Shown here one piece after another: positions 44,973 to 54,287 of a DNA stretch of 64,000 bases (positions are counted from its first letter, which is position 1; each line of letters opens with the position of its first letter). A program made the translations under genes and the position numbers. The notes below the pieces were generated by a model. That model was not told the DNA's origin, did no database searches, and was given only the letters and a program-made list of their open reading frames with translations. The stretch covers positions 4,216,001 through 4,280,000 of the forward strand of contig NZ_CP060418.1 in NCBI RefSeq assembly GCF_014298075.1. The letters are read 5' to 3'. This DNA is from Enterobacter sp. JUb54. Its GTDB lineage: Bacteria > Pseudomonadota > Gammaproteobacteria > Enterobacterales > Enterobacteriaceae.

Positions 44973-45875
44973 ATGTCACAAGTTACTGAAAATAAAGTTG
45001 TCGCCGCACCGGTGCCAATGACCCCGATGAAGGAGTTCTGGCACTATTTCAAACGCAATAAAGGGGCGGTCGTTGGCCTGGTCTACGTGGCGATCATGAT
45101 TATTATCGCCGTGTTCGCGAACGTGCTGGCACCCTACAACCCGGCGGATCAGTTCCGCGACGTGCTGCTGGCTCCGCCAGCCTGGCAGGAAGGGGGAAGC
45201 TTTGCGCACCTGCTGGGCACCGATGATGTCGGCCGCGATATTCTGTCGCGACTGATGTACGGCGCCCGTTTATCGCTGCTGGTGGGCTGTTTGGTGGTGG
45301 TGCTGTCGCTGATCCTCGGCGTGGTGCTTGGCCTGGTGGCCGGCTACTTCGGCGGCGTCATTGACTCCATCATTATGCGTATCGTCGATATTATGCTGGC
45401 GCTGCCAAGCCTGCTGCTGGCGCTGGTACTGGTGGCCATCTTCGGCCCGTCGATTGTGAACGCCTCAATAGCGCTGACCTTTGTCGCCTTGCCGCACTAC
45501 GTGCGTCTGACGCGCGCGGCGGTGCTGGTGGAAGTGAACCGTGATTACGTGACGGCTTCGCGGGTTGCGGGCGCGGGCGCCATGCGTCAGATGTTCATCA
45601 ATATTCTGCCTAACTGTCTGGCGCCGCTGATCGTTCAGGCGTCGCTGGGCTTCTCTAACGCCATTCTCGATATGGCCGCTCTTGGCTTCCTTGGCATGGG
45701 TGCGCAGCCGCCGACACCGGAGTGGGGCACGATGCTCTCCGACGTGTTGCAGTTCGCGCAGAGTGCCTGGTGGGTGGTCACCTTCCCGGGGGTAGCCATT
45801 CTGCTCACGGTGCTGGCATTTAACCTGATGGGTGACGGTCTGCGTGACGCGCTCGATCCCAAACTGAAGCAGTAA
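44973..45875 (+). CDS. dppC: Dipeptide ABC transporter permease DppC
   Basis: A 300-residue permease like E. coli DppC. The N-terminal cytoplasmic segment ([20 protein letters not shown]) precedes six hydrophobic helices. The periplasmic [21 protein letters not shown] and the EAA motif ([20 protein letters not shown]) are typical of OppC-type permeases. It pairs with DppB. The gap to dppB is 9 bp, and GGGGCC precedes the ATG. Confidence 0.96.
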   Translation: MSQVTENKVVAAPVPMTPMKEFWHYFKRNKGAVVGLVYVAIMIIIAVFANVLAPYNPADQFRDVLLAPPAWQEGGSFAHLLGTDDVGRDILSRLMYGARLSLLVGCLVVVLSLILGVVLGLVAGYFGGVIDSIIMRIVDIMLALPSLLLALVLVAIFGPSIVNASIALTFVALPHYVRLTRAAVLVEVNRDYVTASRVAGAGAMRQMFINILPNCLAPLIVQASLGFSNAILDMAALGFLGMGAQPPTPEWGTMLSDVLQFAQSAWWVVTFPGVAILLTVLAFNLMGDGLRDALDPKLKQ

Positions 45876-45885
45876 GAGGTTCGAG

Positions 45886-46869
45886 ATGGCGTTATTGAAT
45901 GTAGATAAATTATCGGTGCACTTCGGTGACGAAGGCACCCCGTTTCGCGCGGTAGACCGCGTGAGCTACAGCGTTAACCAGGGCGAAGTCGTCGGGATTG
46001 TCGGCGAGTCGGGTTCCGGTAAATCGGTCAGCTCGCTGGCGATTATGGGCCTGATTGATTACCCCGGCCGCGTAATGGCGGATAAGCTGGAGTTTAATGG
46101 TCGCGATCTGAAACGTATTTCAGAAAAAGAGCGCCGCCAGCTGGTGGGTGCAGAAGTGGCGATGATCTTCCAGGACCCGATGACCAGCCTTAACCCGTGC
46201 TACACCGTCGGCTTCCAGATCATGGAAGCCATTAAGGTGCACCAGGGCGGCAATAAGAAAACCCGCATCCAGCGGGCGATCGACCTGCTGACGCTGGTGG
46301 GCATTCCGGACCCGGCATCGCGGCTTGATGTCTATCCGCACCAGCTCTCCGGCGGGATGAGCCAGCGCGTGATGATTGCCATGGCGATTGCCTGTCGGCC
46401 AAAGCTGTTGATTGCCGATGAGCCAACCACGGCGCTGGACGTGACGATTCAGGCGCAGATCATTGAGCTGCTGCTGGAGCTGCAGCAAAAAGAGAATATG
46501 GCGCTGGTGCTGATCACGCACGATCTGGCGCTGGTGGCTGAGGCGGCACACAAGATTATTGTGATGTATGCCGGTCAGGTCGTCGAAGCGGGCGATGCGA
46601 AAGATATCTTCCGCGCCCCGCGGCATCCGTATACCCAGGCATTGCTGCGTGCGCTGCCGGAGTTTGCTCAGGATAAAGCGCGGCTGGCCTCTCTGCCTGG
46701 TGTGGTCCCTGGGAAATATGACCGTCCTGACGGCTGTCTGTTAAACCCGCGCTGCCCGTACGCCACCGACCGGTGCCGCAGCGAGGAGCCGACGCTGAAC
46801 CACGTTGACGGCGGCCGTCAGTCGAAATGTCACTACCCACTGGATGATGCCGGGAGGCCTACGCTATGA
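45886..46869 (+). CDS. dppD: Dipeptide ABC transporter ATPase DppD
   Basis: A 327-residue ATPase like E. coli DppD. Walker [12 protein letters not shown] (about residues 40-50), signature [14 protein letters not shown], Walker [13 protein letters not shown] and the switch histidine in LITHDLALV are intact. The C-terminal extension has the Opp/Dpp cysteine motif ([14 protein letters not shown]), which binds an iron-sulfur cluster or metal in some relatives. Its end overlaps the dppF start by ATGA. Confidence 0.96.
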   Translation: MALLNVDKLSVHFGDEGTPFRAVDRVSYSVNQGEVVGIVGESGSGKSVSSLAIMGLIDYPGRVMADKLEFNGRDLKRISEKERRQLVGAEVAMIFQDPMTSLNPCYTVGFQIMEAIKVHQGGNKKTRIQRAIDLLTLVGIPDPASRLDVYPHQLSGGMSQRVMIAMAIACRPKLLIADEPTTALDVTIQAQIIELLLELQQKENMALVLITHDLALVAEAAHKIIVMYAGQVVEAGDAKDIFRAPRHPYTQALLRALPEFAQDKARLASLPGVVPGKYDRPDGCLLNPRCPYATDRCRSEEPTLNHVDGGRQSKCHYPLDDAGRPTL

Positions 46870-47879
46870 GTACCCATGAGGCCACCACGCAACAGCTTTT
46901 GTTGCAGGCCATCGACCTGAAAAAATATTACCCGGTGAAGAAGGGGCTGTTCGCGCCTGAGCGCCTGGTGAAAGCGCTGGACGGCGTCTCATTCACCCTC
47001 GAACGCGGGAAAACGCTGGCGGTGGTGGGGGAATCCGGCTGCGGTAAATCGACGCTGGGCCGCCTGCTGACGATGATTGAAATCCCGACCGGGGGTGAGC
47101 TTTACTACCAGGGACAAGACCTGCTTAAGCACGATCCGCATGCGCAAAAGCTGCGTCGTCAGAAAATCCAGATCGTCTTCCAGAACCCCTACGGGTCGTT
47201 AAACCCGCGTAAAAAAGTGGGGCAGATTCTTGAAGAACCGCTGCAGATCAATACCACGCTGAACAAAGAGCAGCGCCGGGAGAAAGCGTTGGCAATGATG
47301 GCGAAAGTGGGGCTCAAAACCGAGCACTACGATCGCTATCCGCATATGTTCTCTGGCGGTCAGCGCCAGCGTATCGCCATTGCCCGCGGGCTGATGCTGG
47401 ACCCGGACGTGGTGATTGCTGACGAACCGGTTTCCGCGCTGGATGTCTCGGTGCGCGCGCAGGTGTTAAACCTGATGATGGACCTGCAGCAGGATATGGG
47501 GCTGTCCTACGTGTTCATCTCCCATGACCTGTCGGTGGTCGAGCACATTGCCGATGAAGTGATGGTGATGTACCTCGGACGCTGCGTGGAGAAGGGCACC
47601 AAGGATCAGATCTTCAACAACCCGCAGCACCCGTACACTCAGGCGCTGCTGTCGGCGACGCCGCGTCTGAACCCGGACGATCGTCGCGAGCGTATTAAGC
47701 TGACCGGCGAGCTGCCGAGCCCGCTGAACCCGCCGCCGGGTTGTGCATTCAACGCCCGCTGCCGTCGTCGCTTCGGCCCATGCACCCAGCTCCAGCCGCA
47801 GCTGAAGGACTACGGCGGCCAACTGGTGGCCTGCTTTGCCGTTGACCAGGACGAAAACCCGGAAAAACACCCCGCCTGA
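46866..47879 (+). CDS. dppF: Dipeptide ABC transporter ATPase DppF
   Basis: A 337-residue ATPase like E. coli DppF. Walker [13 protein letters not shown], signature [14 protein letters not shown], Walker [13 protein letters not shown] and [11 protein letters not shown] are intact. The C-terminus holds the [14 protein letters not shown] cysteine motif. It forms the motor with DppD. The gene begins within the last codons of dppD and ends the operon; a GC-rich hairpin follows. Confidence 0.96.
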   Translation: MSTHEATTQQLLLQAIDLKKYYPVKKGLFAPERLVKALDGVSFTLERGKTLAVVGESGCGKSTLGRLLTMIEIPTGGELYYQGQDLLKHDPHAQKLRRQKIQIVFQNPYGSLNPRKKVGQILEEPLQINTTLNKEQRREKALAMMAKVGLKTEHYDRYPHMFSGGQRQRIAIARGLMLDPDVVIADEPVSALDVSVRAQVLNLMMDLQQDMGLSYVFISHDLSVVEHIADEVMVMYLGRCVEKGTKDQIFNNPQHPYTQALLSATPRLNPDDRRERIKLTGELPSPLNPPPGCAFNARCRRRFGPCTQLQPQLKDYGGQLVACFAVDQDENPEKHPA

Positions 47880-47887
47880 TCGTTTGC

Positions 47888-47910
47888 GCCGCTGTCGATG
47901 AGACAGCGGC
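47888..47910 (+). terminator. Hairpin after dppF
   Basis: GCCGCTGTC and GACAGCGGC, a 9-bp perfect stem with a GATGA loop, 8 bases after the dppF stop. It lacks a T-tract. Confidence 0.5.
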
Positions 47911-48045
47911 CGCAATTGCACAACCCGCCTGATATTTTGTCACTTAAATAAGCAGTTTGACCTATTTATATAACGATGAAAAAAGATATAAAATCTATTC
48001 CAGTCGCGCTAATAGTTATTTTTTTACTTCATTATTATTAATAAT

Positions 48046-48070
48046 AACCAGATAAAATCCTGGTTTTTTT
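48046..48070 (+). terminator. Terminator-like hairpin with T-tract upstream of bcsO
   Basis: AACCAG, an 8-base loop, CTGGTT and then five more T. The stem is short (6 bp). It could end dppF read-through or attenuate a long bcs leader transcript. Confidence 0.5.
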
Positions 48071-48333
48071 GGTAATCAGGTAGTTTCAGGTTTTGCCTAC
48101 AGATACCTCCTAAAAAATGGAGCTATCATTTAGTATAAGAAATGGTAGGGTAATCCCAAAGCTATCAATAAATTACACCGCCTTGACCAATATCCCTATA
48201 CAAAGTCATTGTATTGTTGGTCATGCTGATCAACTTAAGCTAATGAAAACAATAAAATAAACTATGCTCTAAAGACGTAGTGTCAAAATAATAACAGATT
48301 AAATATTATGTATTTAAAATCATGAGGTTATCC

Positions 48334-48897
48334 ATGAACCATTATGATGATTTGCAGCGCTTCAAGGAAAAGACTCGTACGCAAAGTCTACATTTCAAGG
48401 ACCTCTCATCACAGGCACCCACCCGGGAACAGGGCGATTGGATTATTCTCAATCAGCTAACCCCTGGGGAAGAGAAAGAAACGTCTCTGGCGATGGGGGG
48501 ATCGGTATCACTACCCATACCACAACCCGTGCCAGCGGATATGTTCCATTGGGTGGAAGCAGAACCTGTGCCATCTCCTGCGCCGACGCCTGTGGTAGAG
48601 CAGGCGGCTACGCTCCCGACGCCTGAGCCGCTTGTATCCCCGGTGATTGCTGCTGCGCCTGTTGAACCGCCACCGCTGGTGACGCCAACGGCACCGCCGG
48701 TCATGGCGGAACCCGCTCCGGCCATTGCCGCAGCACCGGCACCTGCACCGCGAATGGCGCCGCGTCCGGCGGTAACACCGACGCAGACCAACGACGGCTT
48801 TGCTCATTTATTTGCGGCAAAAGCCGCTGAACCGGCGGCAAAAAATAAAGATCAGCCGCTGAAATCACTTTTAGAAAGGATTGCGACATGCCGTTGA
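48334..48897 (+). CDS. bcsO: Cellulose biosynthesis protein BcsO
   Basis: A 187-residue Pro/Ala-rich protein, the usual first gene of BcsD-type cellulose operons in enterobacteria. A charged N-terminal segment (MNHYDDLQRFKEKTRTQSLH) is followed by a long low-complexity stretch rich in Pro, Ala, Val and Glu (about residues 60-150) and a short conserved tail (HLFAAK ... KSLLERIATCR). There is no signal peptide. The molecular role is not established. ATG 48334 with GAGG at 48324-48327 is chosen over an in-frame ATG at 48322. It overlaps bcsQ by 10 bases. Confidence 0.8.
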   Translation: MNHYDDLQRFKEKTRTQSLHFKDLSSQAPTREQGDWIILNQLTPGEEKETSLAMGGSVSLPIPQPVPADMFHWVEAEPVPSPAPTPVVEQAATLPTPEPLVSPVIAAAPVEPPPLVTPTAPPVMAEPAPAIAAAPAPAPRMAPRPAVTPTQTNDGFAHLFAAKAAEPAAKNKDQPLKSLLERIATCR

Positions 48898-49691
48898 TCT
48901 GCGTGTGTTCTCCAAAAGGCGGCGTAGGAAAAACGACCCTCGCGGCTAATCTTGCCTATTCCCTGGCGCGCGCGGGTAGCAAAGTTCTGGTGGTCGATTT
49001 TGACGTTCAGAATGCGTTGCGCCTGCATTTTGGCGTCCCGCTGAGCGATGAACGCGGCTATGTCGCGAAAGCGCTGGAACTTCATGACTGGAGCCAGTGC
49101 GTACTCAGTGCTGGCAGCAATATTTTTGTCCTGCCATATGGCGATGTCAGCGAGGCGCAGCATCAGGCGTTTGATCAACACCTGGCCACTGACCCTCACT
49201 TTCTGACCCGGGGCCTGGCGGCGTTATTGAATTATCCCGGGCTGATTATCATCGCCGACCTGCCGCCTGGCCCGTCGCCAGCGCTCACGGCGCTGACGTC
49301 GCTGGCGGATCTCCACCTGGTGCCGCTGCTGGCGGATACCGCATCGATGTCGACCCTGTCGCACGTGGAAAAACAGCGTCTGACGGGCAGTAAGTTAAAC
49401 AACAAACTCGGGCATTATTTTGTGCTGAATCAGAGTGATAATCGTCGCCAGGTCAGCCGCGACGTGACCGCGCTGATGGAGGACAAACTGGGCGATCGGT
49501 TGCTGGGCATCATCCACCGTGACGAAAGCGTGGTGGAGGCGAATGCGTCCCAGAAGTCGGTTCTCGACTTTAGCTCCTCCTCTGCAGCCGCCTTTGATAT
49601 TGAAATCATTGCAAAAAAAATCTCTGCGCTGTTGGGTATCAAAATTGGCGACGGCACGGTGCACAGCCAGCCTCGCATGTCAGGGCTTTAA
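48888..49691 (+). CDS. bcsQ: Cellulose biosynthesis ATPase BcsQ (ParA/MinD-like)
   Basis: A 267-residue SIMIBI-class ATPase. The deviant Walker A is CSPKGGVGKTTLAANLAY (residues 7-24) and further motifs are VDFDVQNALRLHFG and IIIADLPPGPSPALTAL. In E. coli BcsQ (YhjQ) localises cellulose synthesis to the cell pole and is required for secretion; with BcsR it joins the inner-membrane Bcs complex. This copy belongs to the BcsD-type operon; a second bcsQ probably lies right of the window beside bcsE. It starts within the end of bcsO. Confidence 0.9.
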   Translation: MPLICVCSPKGGVGKTTLAANLAYSLARAGSKVLVVDFDVQNALRLHFGVPLSDERGYVAKALELHDWSQCVLSAGSNIFVLPYGDVSEAQHQAFDQHLATDPHFLTRGLAALLNYPGLIIIADLPPGPSPALTALTSLADLHLVPLLADTASMSTLSHVEKQRLTGSKLNNKLGHYFVLNQSDNRRQVSRDVTALMEDKLGDRLLGIIHRDESVVEANASQKSVLDFSSSSAAAFDIEIIAKKISALLGIKIGDGTVHSQPRMSGL

Positions 49692-49710
49692 CTTATTGCA
49701 GGGCTGCTGA

Positions 49711-51822
49711 ATGAAAAAGTCTCTTTTCTGGTTGCTGGTACTGGTGCTATCGCCCGTTGCCGTTCTGGTGGTTATTACGCCGATGGACAGCCAAAAGCAG
49801 TATCTTTTTGGTCTGTTGAGTATCGGTATTCTGTTTTTCATGGGGTTTAGCAAAAAACGCAGCATCTCGGTCATTATGGTCGTGACTTCGCTGCTGATGT
49901 CGACCCGTTATATGTATTTCCGCTTGACGCAAACCCTGCATTTTAACTCCGGTATCGAGACGGTTCTGGGGATGGGACTGTTTCTGGCGGAAGTCTATAT
50001 CTGGGTGATGCTGCTGCTGAACTACCTGCAAACGGTCTGGCCGCTTAAGCGCGAGATCGTCCCGCTGCCGGATGATATGAGCACCTGGCCGACGGTCGAT
50101 ATCTATATTCCTAGCTATAACGAACCGCTGGACGTGGTCCGTGATACCGTGCTGGCTGCGCAGTGTATTGATTACCCTGCGGATAAGATGAAAATTTATC
50201 TCCTGGATGATGGTAAACGCAACGAGTTTGCGGTGTTCGCCGCCGATGTCGGGGTGGGATATATCACCCGAAACGACAATAAGCACGCCAAAGCGGGCAA
50301 CCTGAACCATGCGATGACCCTCACCAAGGGCGAGCTGATTTGCGTCTTCGACTGCGATCACGTGGCTACCCGCGTGTTCCTGCAGGCGACCGTCGGCGGT
50401 TTCCTCAAGGATCCGATGCTGGCGCTGGTCCAGACGCCGCACTACTTTTACTCGCCGGACCCGTTTGAACGTAACCTCTCGGTGGGACGCAATATTCCCA
50501 ATGAAGGGATGTTGTTCTACGGCCCGATTCAGCAGGGCAACGACAACTGGAACGCGACCTTTTTCTGCGGCTCCTGCGCGGTGATCCGCCGGAAAGCGCT
50601 GGAAGATATCGGTGGATTTGCGGTTGAAACCGTCACCGAAGATGCGCACACCGCGCTGAAATTCCAGCGTCTGGGCTGGAAATCATCGTTTCTCGATATT
50701 CCGCTGGCGGCAGGTTTAGCGACCGAACGTCTGGTGGTACACGTGATTCAGCGAACCCGCTGGGCGCGCGGCATGACCCAGATTTTCCGCCTCGATAACC
50801 CACTATTGGGACGGGGGCTGACTATCCAGCAGCGCTTGTGCTACCTCAGCGCCATGCTCTACTACCAGTTTGCGTTACCGAGGGTGGTGTTCGTCACCGC
50901 GCCGTTAGCCTACCTGTTGTTTAACCTGAATATTATCTACTCCTCGGCGAGCCTGATCGTGTCGTATGCCTTGCCGCACCTGTTCCTCGCGATCTACGTC
51001 GGTTCGCGGATGAACGGCCGCTATCGCTACAGCTTCTGGGGTGAAATCTACGACATCGTGCTGGCCTTCCACCTGGTGCTGCCGACGCTGGTGACGATGA
51101 TTTTCCCGAAACGCGGCAAGTTCAACGTGACCGATAAAGGCGGGCTGCTGGATGTCGGTTACTTCGACTTTACCGTCGTCAGGCCGCATCTGGTGGTGGC
51201 CTGTTTGCTGGGCGTCGGCGTCATTGTCGGTATCGTTCGCGCCATTGGACATGACTACTTCGGTTCTGACCCCAACGTTATCGCCCTGAACGTGGGCTGG
51301 GGACTCTACAGCCTGATCTTCCTGCTGGCAGCGATTGCCGTGGCGCGCGAAACCCGGCAGGTACGTAAGACTATCCGTATCGATGTGGATATTCCGGTGC
51401 TGATTCACTACGCCAGCGGCGTGGTTTCACGTAGCCATACCGCTGACCTGTCGATGGGCGGCTGTCGTATTGCGGTGCCCGATGACCGCCATCTGCAGGA
51501 CGATATCGAAGAGATTGAACTGATTTTGCAATCCGGGGCCATTTGTATTCCGGCAGAGCAGGTGACCGCCGACCAGCAATTTATTCGTCTCAAGTTTGAT
51601 GAAAATATCCCGCTATCGCTGCGCCGCGAGCTGGTGCGTGTGGTGCTGGCGCGTGCGGATGCCTGGATCAACCCGCCGCGTCCGCAGGACAACCCGTTCC
51701 GCTCGTTCGTGACCATCTTGCGCTGCGTCTTTGAACTGTTCTGGCTGTCCTGGAAAACCCGCGGCGCCCGCCGTCGGCAGAAACCTGTTGCGAGCCCCGC
51801 GCAGGAGGATGGCCAACTATGA
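49711..51822 (+). CDS. bcsA: Cellulose synthase catalytic subunit BcsA
   Basis: A 703-residue GT2 glycosyltransferase that joins UDP-glucose into beta-1,4-glucan and threads it through the inner membrane. The catalytic motifs are DDGK, FDCDH (DxD), VTEDAHT (TED) and QRTRWARG (QxxRW). Several helices surround the GT domain. The C-terminal PilZ domain has RQVRKTIR and DLSMGG, the c-di-GMP site, so activity should require c-di-GMP. It is shorter than the E. coli type II enzyme (872) and close to the 754-residue Komagataeibacter enzyme, in keeping with a BcsD-type operon. It overlaps bcsB by ATGA. Confidence 0.96.
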   Translation: MKKSLFWLLVLVLSPVAVLVVITPMDSQKQYLFGLLSIGILFFMGFSKKRSISVIMVVTSLLMSTRYMYFRLTQTLHFNSGIETVLGMGLFLAEVYIWVMLLLNYLQTVWPLKREIVPLPDDMSTWPTVDIYIPSYNEPLDVVRDTVLAAQCIDYPADKMKIYLLDDGKRNEFAVFAADVGVGYITRNDNKHAKAGNLNHAMTLTKGELICVFDCDHVATRVFLQATVGGFLKDPMLALVQTPHYFYSPDPFERNLSVGRNIPNEGMLFYGPIQQGNDNWNATFFCGSCAVIRRKALEDIGGFAVETVTEDAHTALKFQRLGWKSSFLDIPLAAGLATERLVVHVIQRTRWARGMTQIFRLDNPLLGRGLTIQQRLCYLSAMLYYQFALPRVVFVTAPLAYLLFNLNIIYSSASLIVSYALPHLFLAIYVGSRMNGRYRYSFWGEIYDIVLAFHLVLPTLVTMIFPKRGKFNVTDKGGLLDVGYFDFTVVRPHLVVACLLGVGVIVGIVRAIGHDYFGSDPNVIALNVGWGLYSLIFLLAAIAVARETRQVRKTIRIDVDIPVLIHYASGVVSRSHTADLSMGGCRIAVPDDRHLQDDIEEIELILQSGAICIPAEQVTADQQFIRLKFDENIPLSLRRELVRVVLARADAWINPPRPQDNPFRSFVTILRCVFELFWLSWKTRGARRRQKPVASPAQEDGQL

Positions 51823-54287
51823 AGCGATTGACCACGCTTGCGCTGTTGGCCGGGATCTTTTCCGTGCCTGCGCTGCACGGTGAAGAGACGCCTGCCGAAC
51901 CGACGGCGACGCTGAACTTCCCGCTGCCGGGCGCTGCTGTCGACGGAACGACCGCCGACAATGCCGCGACGACCCCGGACCCGACGGCAACGCCAGAATC
52001 GACCTCTGCAGGCGCACCCGCGCCAGCAACTGACGCGACGACGGCCGACGACGCCACAACCGCAGCGGATCCGGCGGCAGCCTCGCTGCCTGATCTACCG
52101 CCGCCGGTTAACACCCCTGCGCCGGTGGCCGTACCGTTAACGCCGGTCGTTAGCGGCACGCTTAATCTGGCGCAAATGGGGATGCCGGACGGCATTATCC
52201 TCAGCGGCGGGCAACGTCAGGGGGGCGCGGATTTTACGCTGCCTTCTGACCAGGTCGTGACCCATGCTGAACTGATGCTGGACGTGCGGGTGTCACCAGA
52301 AATGGCGACCCGTAATGCCACCCTGCAGCTGATGCTTAACGGCCAGCCGCTGGGCACGGTGCCGCTGGGTACCGACGGGGCCGATATTTCCCACTACCAG
52401 CTGGATATTCCGGCGGCGCTGATGGTTTCCAGCAATAACCTGAGCTTTAAGGTGAATGATGGCGACAACATGCAGTGCCTGCTCAATAGCCAGGATACAT
52501 CGGGCGTCACCATTCTCGCGGCGTCGCGCTTCAGCTGGGAAAGCCAGCCGCTGAATCTGAGCAATGATTTAAGCCATTTCCCGCGGCCGTTCTTTGACAA
52601 CATGCAGATGACCCCTGCAGATATCGCCGTGGCCTTCCCGGAAAACGCCGGCGCGGATGTTTATAGCGCCGCGGCGTTAATCTCCTCCTGGCTGGGGATT
52701 CAGGCGGACTATCGCGGTATCTCCTTCAATGCGCTGCGCGATCGTTTACCGGAGCGCCACGGCATTATTATCGGTCATCCGGGCGATCAGGTGGGCGGGA
52801 TCACCCTGCCGCAAACCGACAAACCGCTGCTGAAGATTGTTGATAACCCGGGCAACCCGACCTACAAACTGCTGTTGATCGTCGGGCAAAACGATGCAGC
52901 ATTGCGCGCCGCGGCCTGGCGTCTGACCCGTGGCAACATTGCCCCGCAGACCGCCAGCCTGAGCGTGGATCCGCAGGCGATCCCGGTCGGCAAACCGTAT
53001 GATGCGCCGCGCTGGATCCCCACCGATCGGCCGGTAAAAATCAGCGAGCTGCTGCGTAAAGACCAAAGTATGACAGTCAACGGCGTCTGGCATGAGCCGC
53101 TGCGGGTGGCATTCCGCGCGGCACCGGATCTGTACCTCTGGGATGGCGAAACTATTCCGCTGCAGATTGGCTACCGCTTCCCGTCGGAAAACTGGATCAA
53201 CGAAGATAAGTCGTTATTGAGCGTCACGCTCAACAACACCTTCCTGCACAATTTACCGCTGAACAAGCAAGGGCCGCTGGAGAAACTGTGGCGCCGCCTG
53301 GGGGGCGATGCCCGTCAGGAGCAGTTTACCATCCCGCTGGCGCCGTACCTGATCTACGGGGATAACCAGCTGTCGCTCTATTTTAACGTGGTGCCGAAAG
53401 ACAACGCGCCCTGTGCGGTGGTGATGAATAACAACATCAAGAGCCGCATTACCGATGATTCATGGATTGATTTAAGCAATACGCGCCATTTCTCGCTATT
53501 GCCAAACCTCTCCTATTTCGTCGGGGCGTCGTTCCCGTTCTCACGCCTCGCGGACTACTCGCAAACCGTGTTGCTGATGGCAGAAAAACCGTCAGAAACC
53601 CAGGTGGCAACGCTGCTCAACCTGGCGGCCCGTTCGGGGAATGCGACCGGAACGGCGCTGGCGAACAACCGGGTGGTGCTGGGCGTTCCGAGCGGTGGGG
53701 CGGGCCTGCAGTATCTGCGCGAACGCGATGTCCTCGCGGTCAGCGGCCTCGATCAGAAAACATTTAACCAAAGCCTGCTGGCGGACTCGCCCTATTATCA
53801 GGCGGATAACCAGCTGGGCGTGCGCGAGTCGGGGCTGGGAGAAAAAGTGCAGCGTTGGCTGAGCGGCGACTGGACGTCCGCCAGCGTCGACGCCGATCGC
53901 TATCTCTCTTCCAGCAACGCCTGGCGCGGCTTTATTAGCTACCGCTCGCCGTGGAGCTCTCAGCGCACGGTGGTGGTGGCGATGGCCAGCAACGATGACC
54001 AACTGGCAAGACTGAAAGTCGACCTCGATTCACCGCGCATCAACGCCGGTATCCGGGGCGATACGGCAATCATCACCAGCGACAATGGCGTGCGCAGCTT
54101 CCAGGTCAACACGCCTTTCCCGAGCGGTCAGATGCCGTGGTACATGATCGCGGTGTGGTATGCCAGCCAGCACTCTGGACTGCTGGCATTGCTGGGACTG
54201 TTCGCCACCTCGATGATTGGTCTGGCGCTCACCGCAATGTTTAAACGCCATGCTCGCAAGCGTCTGAATTCGGGGGAAAGCCAATGA
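51819..54287 (+). CDS. bcsB: Cellulose synthase periplasmic subunit BcsB
   Basis: An 822-residue protein with a signal peptide (MKRLTTLALLAGIFSVPALHG), an unusually long Ala/Thr/Pro/Asp-rich linker (about residues 22-110), the two carbohydrate-binding/flavodoxin-like repeats of BcsB, and a C-terminal membrane anchor (SGLLALLGLFATSMIGLALTAMF) followed by a basic tail. It guides the glucan across the periplasm and its anchor helix completes the BcsA channel. It overlaps bcsA and bcsC by four bases each, so the three are translationally coupled. Confidence 0.94.
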   Translation: MKRLTTLALLAGIFSVPALHGEETPAEPTATLNFPLPGAAVDGTTADNAATTPDPTATPESTSAGAPAPATDATTADDATTAADPAAASLPDLPPPVNTPAPVAVPLTPVVSGTLNLAQMGMPDGIILSGGQRQGGADFTLPSDQVVTHAELMLDVRVSPEMATRNATLQLMLNGQPLGTVPLGTDGADISHYQLDIPAALMVSSNNLSFKVNDGDNMQCLLNSQDTSGVTILAASRFSWESQPLNLSNDLSHFPRPFFDNMQMTPADIAVAFPENAGADVYSAAALISSWLGIQADYRGISFNALRDRLPERHGIIIGHPGDQVGGITLPQTDKPLLKIVDNPGNPTYKLLLIVGQNDAALRAAAWRLTRGNIAPQTASLSVDPQAIPVGKPYDAPRWIPTDRPVKISELLRKDQSMTVNGVWHEPLRVAFRAAPDLYLWDGETIPLQIGYRFPSENWINEDKSLLSVTLNNTFLHNLPLNKQGPLEKLWRRLGGDARQEQFTIPLAPYLIYGDNQLSLYFNVVPKDNAPCAVVMNNNIKSRITDDSWIDLSNTRHFSLLPNLSYFVGASFPFSRLADYSQTVLLMAEKPSETQVATLLNLAARSGNATGTALANNRVVLGVPSGGAGLQYLRERDVLAVSGLDQKTFNQSLLADSPYYQADNQLGVRESGLGEKVQRWLSGDWTSASVDADRYLSSSNAWRGFISYRSPWSSQRTVVVAMASNDDQLARLKVDLDSPRINAGIRGDTAIITSDNGVRSFQVNTPFPSGQMPWYMIAVWYASQHSGLLALLGLFATSMIGLALTAMFKRHARKRLNSGESQ

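Larger units (their letters stand above)
47880..48333 (+). promoter_or_regulatory. dppF-bcsO intergenic region, AT-rich bcs operon leader
   Basis: A 454-bp gap, strikingly AT-rich from about 47940. A perfect hairpin, GCCGCTGTC/GACAGCGGC (47888-47910), follows dppF. AACCAG/CTGGTT followed by seven T (48046-48070) looks like a second terminator. TTGACC (48183-48188) could be a -35 element for the bcs operon, but no good -10 is at the right distance. GAGG at 48324-48327 serves bcsO. Such AT-rich DNA would suit H-NS or CsgD control, which is inference only. Confidence 0.5.

Noticed and set aside
48453-48791. Gly/Thr-rich and Arg-rich open frames opposite bcsO
   Set aside because: They are mirror images of the Pro/Ala-rich low-complexity codons of bcsO.
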